Shown in pieces: positions 63,347 through 64,000 of a stretch of 64,000 bases of DNA (positions are counted from its first letter, which is position 1; every line of letters starts with the position of its first letter). Both the position numbers and the translations under genes were made by a program. Source of the DNA: Gossypium raimondii. Taxonomy: Eukaryota > Streptophyta > Magnoliopsida > Malvales > Malvaceae. Under the pieces are notes generated by a model, which was not told the DNA's origin, did no database searches, and saw nothing but the letters and a program-made list of their open reading frames with translations. Location of the stretch: NCBI RefSeq assembly GCF_025698545.1, contig NC_068569.1:25234001-25298000 (forward strand), given 5' to 3'.

Positions 63347-64000
63347 CGGTGTTAAGGTATCGGCTTGATATTGTTGAGGTTTAATGGTAATAGGTACCCT
63401 TTGTGGGTACGCATTTGGCTCGACCTAGACATTTACCGGGGCAATGCCTAGGGGGTAGGTAAGGTCTTCATTATCATCCCCCGAATTAACCATAATACTT
63501 TTCTCTTTTTTGATTCCTTCGGCCAATAACTGTGTTAACTAGTTTATCATACTTCGTTGGGATTCTTGTATTTGATCCCTCATGTCTTACTATACTTTCG
63601 CTAACTGTTCTTGCAGCTGCGCTTACAACTGATCCTGCATGTCATTCTGAATTTGTTCTAATATCTCTAATCTTTGATCTATTGTTTTTGTTTTGCCACG
63701 GTACCATAACAATATTCAGTTGGTAGATTCTTATTGGTTTCCAGGGTAACTGTCATAACTTTGATTAATTAAGGTCTTTTTGTGAAATTTAATACATATG
63801 ATGAAATGTAAGACAGATGAATGAATATTTACATAAAATGGATATTTACATTTACGGCATTGCCCTAATATTCAAAGTGAAGACATCGACCCCTTTCTTT
63901 ATATCCGGATGTTAGGATCAAATCCAGCAAACTTTTCTAAGGAATGCTTTTACTATCTCCTTTTTACTTGATCCGGGCCTCGACCCATTGTTCACTTATC

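Larger units (their letters stand above)
60121..64000 (-). mobile_element. Tat-like Ty3/gypsy element with internal deletions (runs off the window)
   Basis: From right to left on the minus strand: gag (63038-63346), RNase H C-terminal part (about 62700-62990), integrase zinc-binding domain (62393-62659), integrase C-terminal part (about 62040-62390), a 3' untranslated region with tandem repeats (60250-61200), and a purine tract (AGAGGGGCAG, near 60135-60144). Protease, RT and most of the integrase core are missing. Similarity to Tat/Ogre-type gag (RWLEE-FKAMENA, PPKFKTPEFEKYNGT) places the clade. Confidence 0.75.

Overview
The window is plant nuclear DNA. It is AT-rich, has spliced genes with short exons and GT/GC-AG introns, and carries nested LTR retrotransposons, LINEs and MITEs. 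Retroelement types (Tekay/Del-like gypsy with LTRs over 2 kb, Tat-like gypsy, LTRs beginning TGTAACRCC, LTRs rich in CACACGGCCGTGTG-like motifs) resemble cotton (Gossypium) or another Malvaceae species. That species guess is inference; the assignment to a dicot plant is secure.

Host genes, all on the minus strand: (1) 3550-8140, a plastid adenylate kinase of the AMK2 type, 7 exons, 292 residues; (2) 16073-18028, a class B glycosyl hydrolase family 9 endoglucanase, 6 exons, 486 residues; (3) 24490-29372, a cinnamoyl-CoA-reductase-like SDR gene that is broken; (4) 46126-48553, an intact paralogue of (3), 6 exons, 323 residues. Exon borders were built by eye from reading frame, splice consensus and family similarity. 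Five of the 21 inferred introns need a GC donor instead of GT.

Layout. 1-3549: AT-rich flank with a copia-like solo LTR (357-656, 5-bp TSD). 3550-8190: adenylate kinase with a 3.2-kb intron 6 holding a truncated LTR element. 8200-13260: repeats, including a 1.3-kb palindromic element, LTR-like DNA and a Tourist-like MITE. 13270-14410: LINE remnant. 16073-18100: endoglucanase. 21227-23640: truncated gypsy pol on the minus strand. 24385-29420: broken reductase-like copy, with a second Tourist-like MITE and a degenerate tandem array in intron 2. 31141-41060: a complete but dead Tekay-like gypsy element (31482-41000, TSD ATTTT) inside a 68-bp tandem repeat. 41700-45340: repeat-derived DNA. 46020-48630: intact reductase-like copy with a (TACA)n array in intron 2. 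50790-57590: one plus-strand LINE interrupted by three gypsy LTRs. 57590-64000: a Tat-like gypsy element on the minus strand with internal deletions and a 21-unit tandem repeat in its 3' untranslated region; it runs off the right edge.

The host genes form no pathway or operon. The two reductase-like copies are a local duplication about 17 kb apart, one kept and one decaying. I found no evidence for an undescribed multi-gene system. The most unusual signals are the cluster of GC-AG introns, decay by splice-site loss in the reductase pair, the repeat arrays placed beside splice sites, and the layered transposon insertions.
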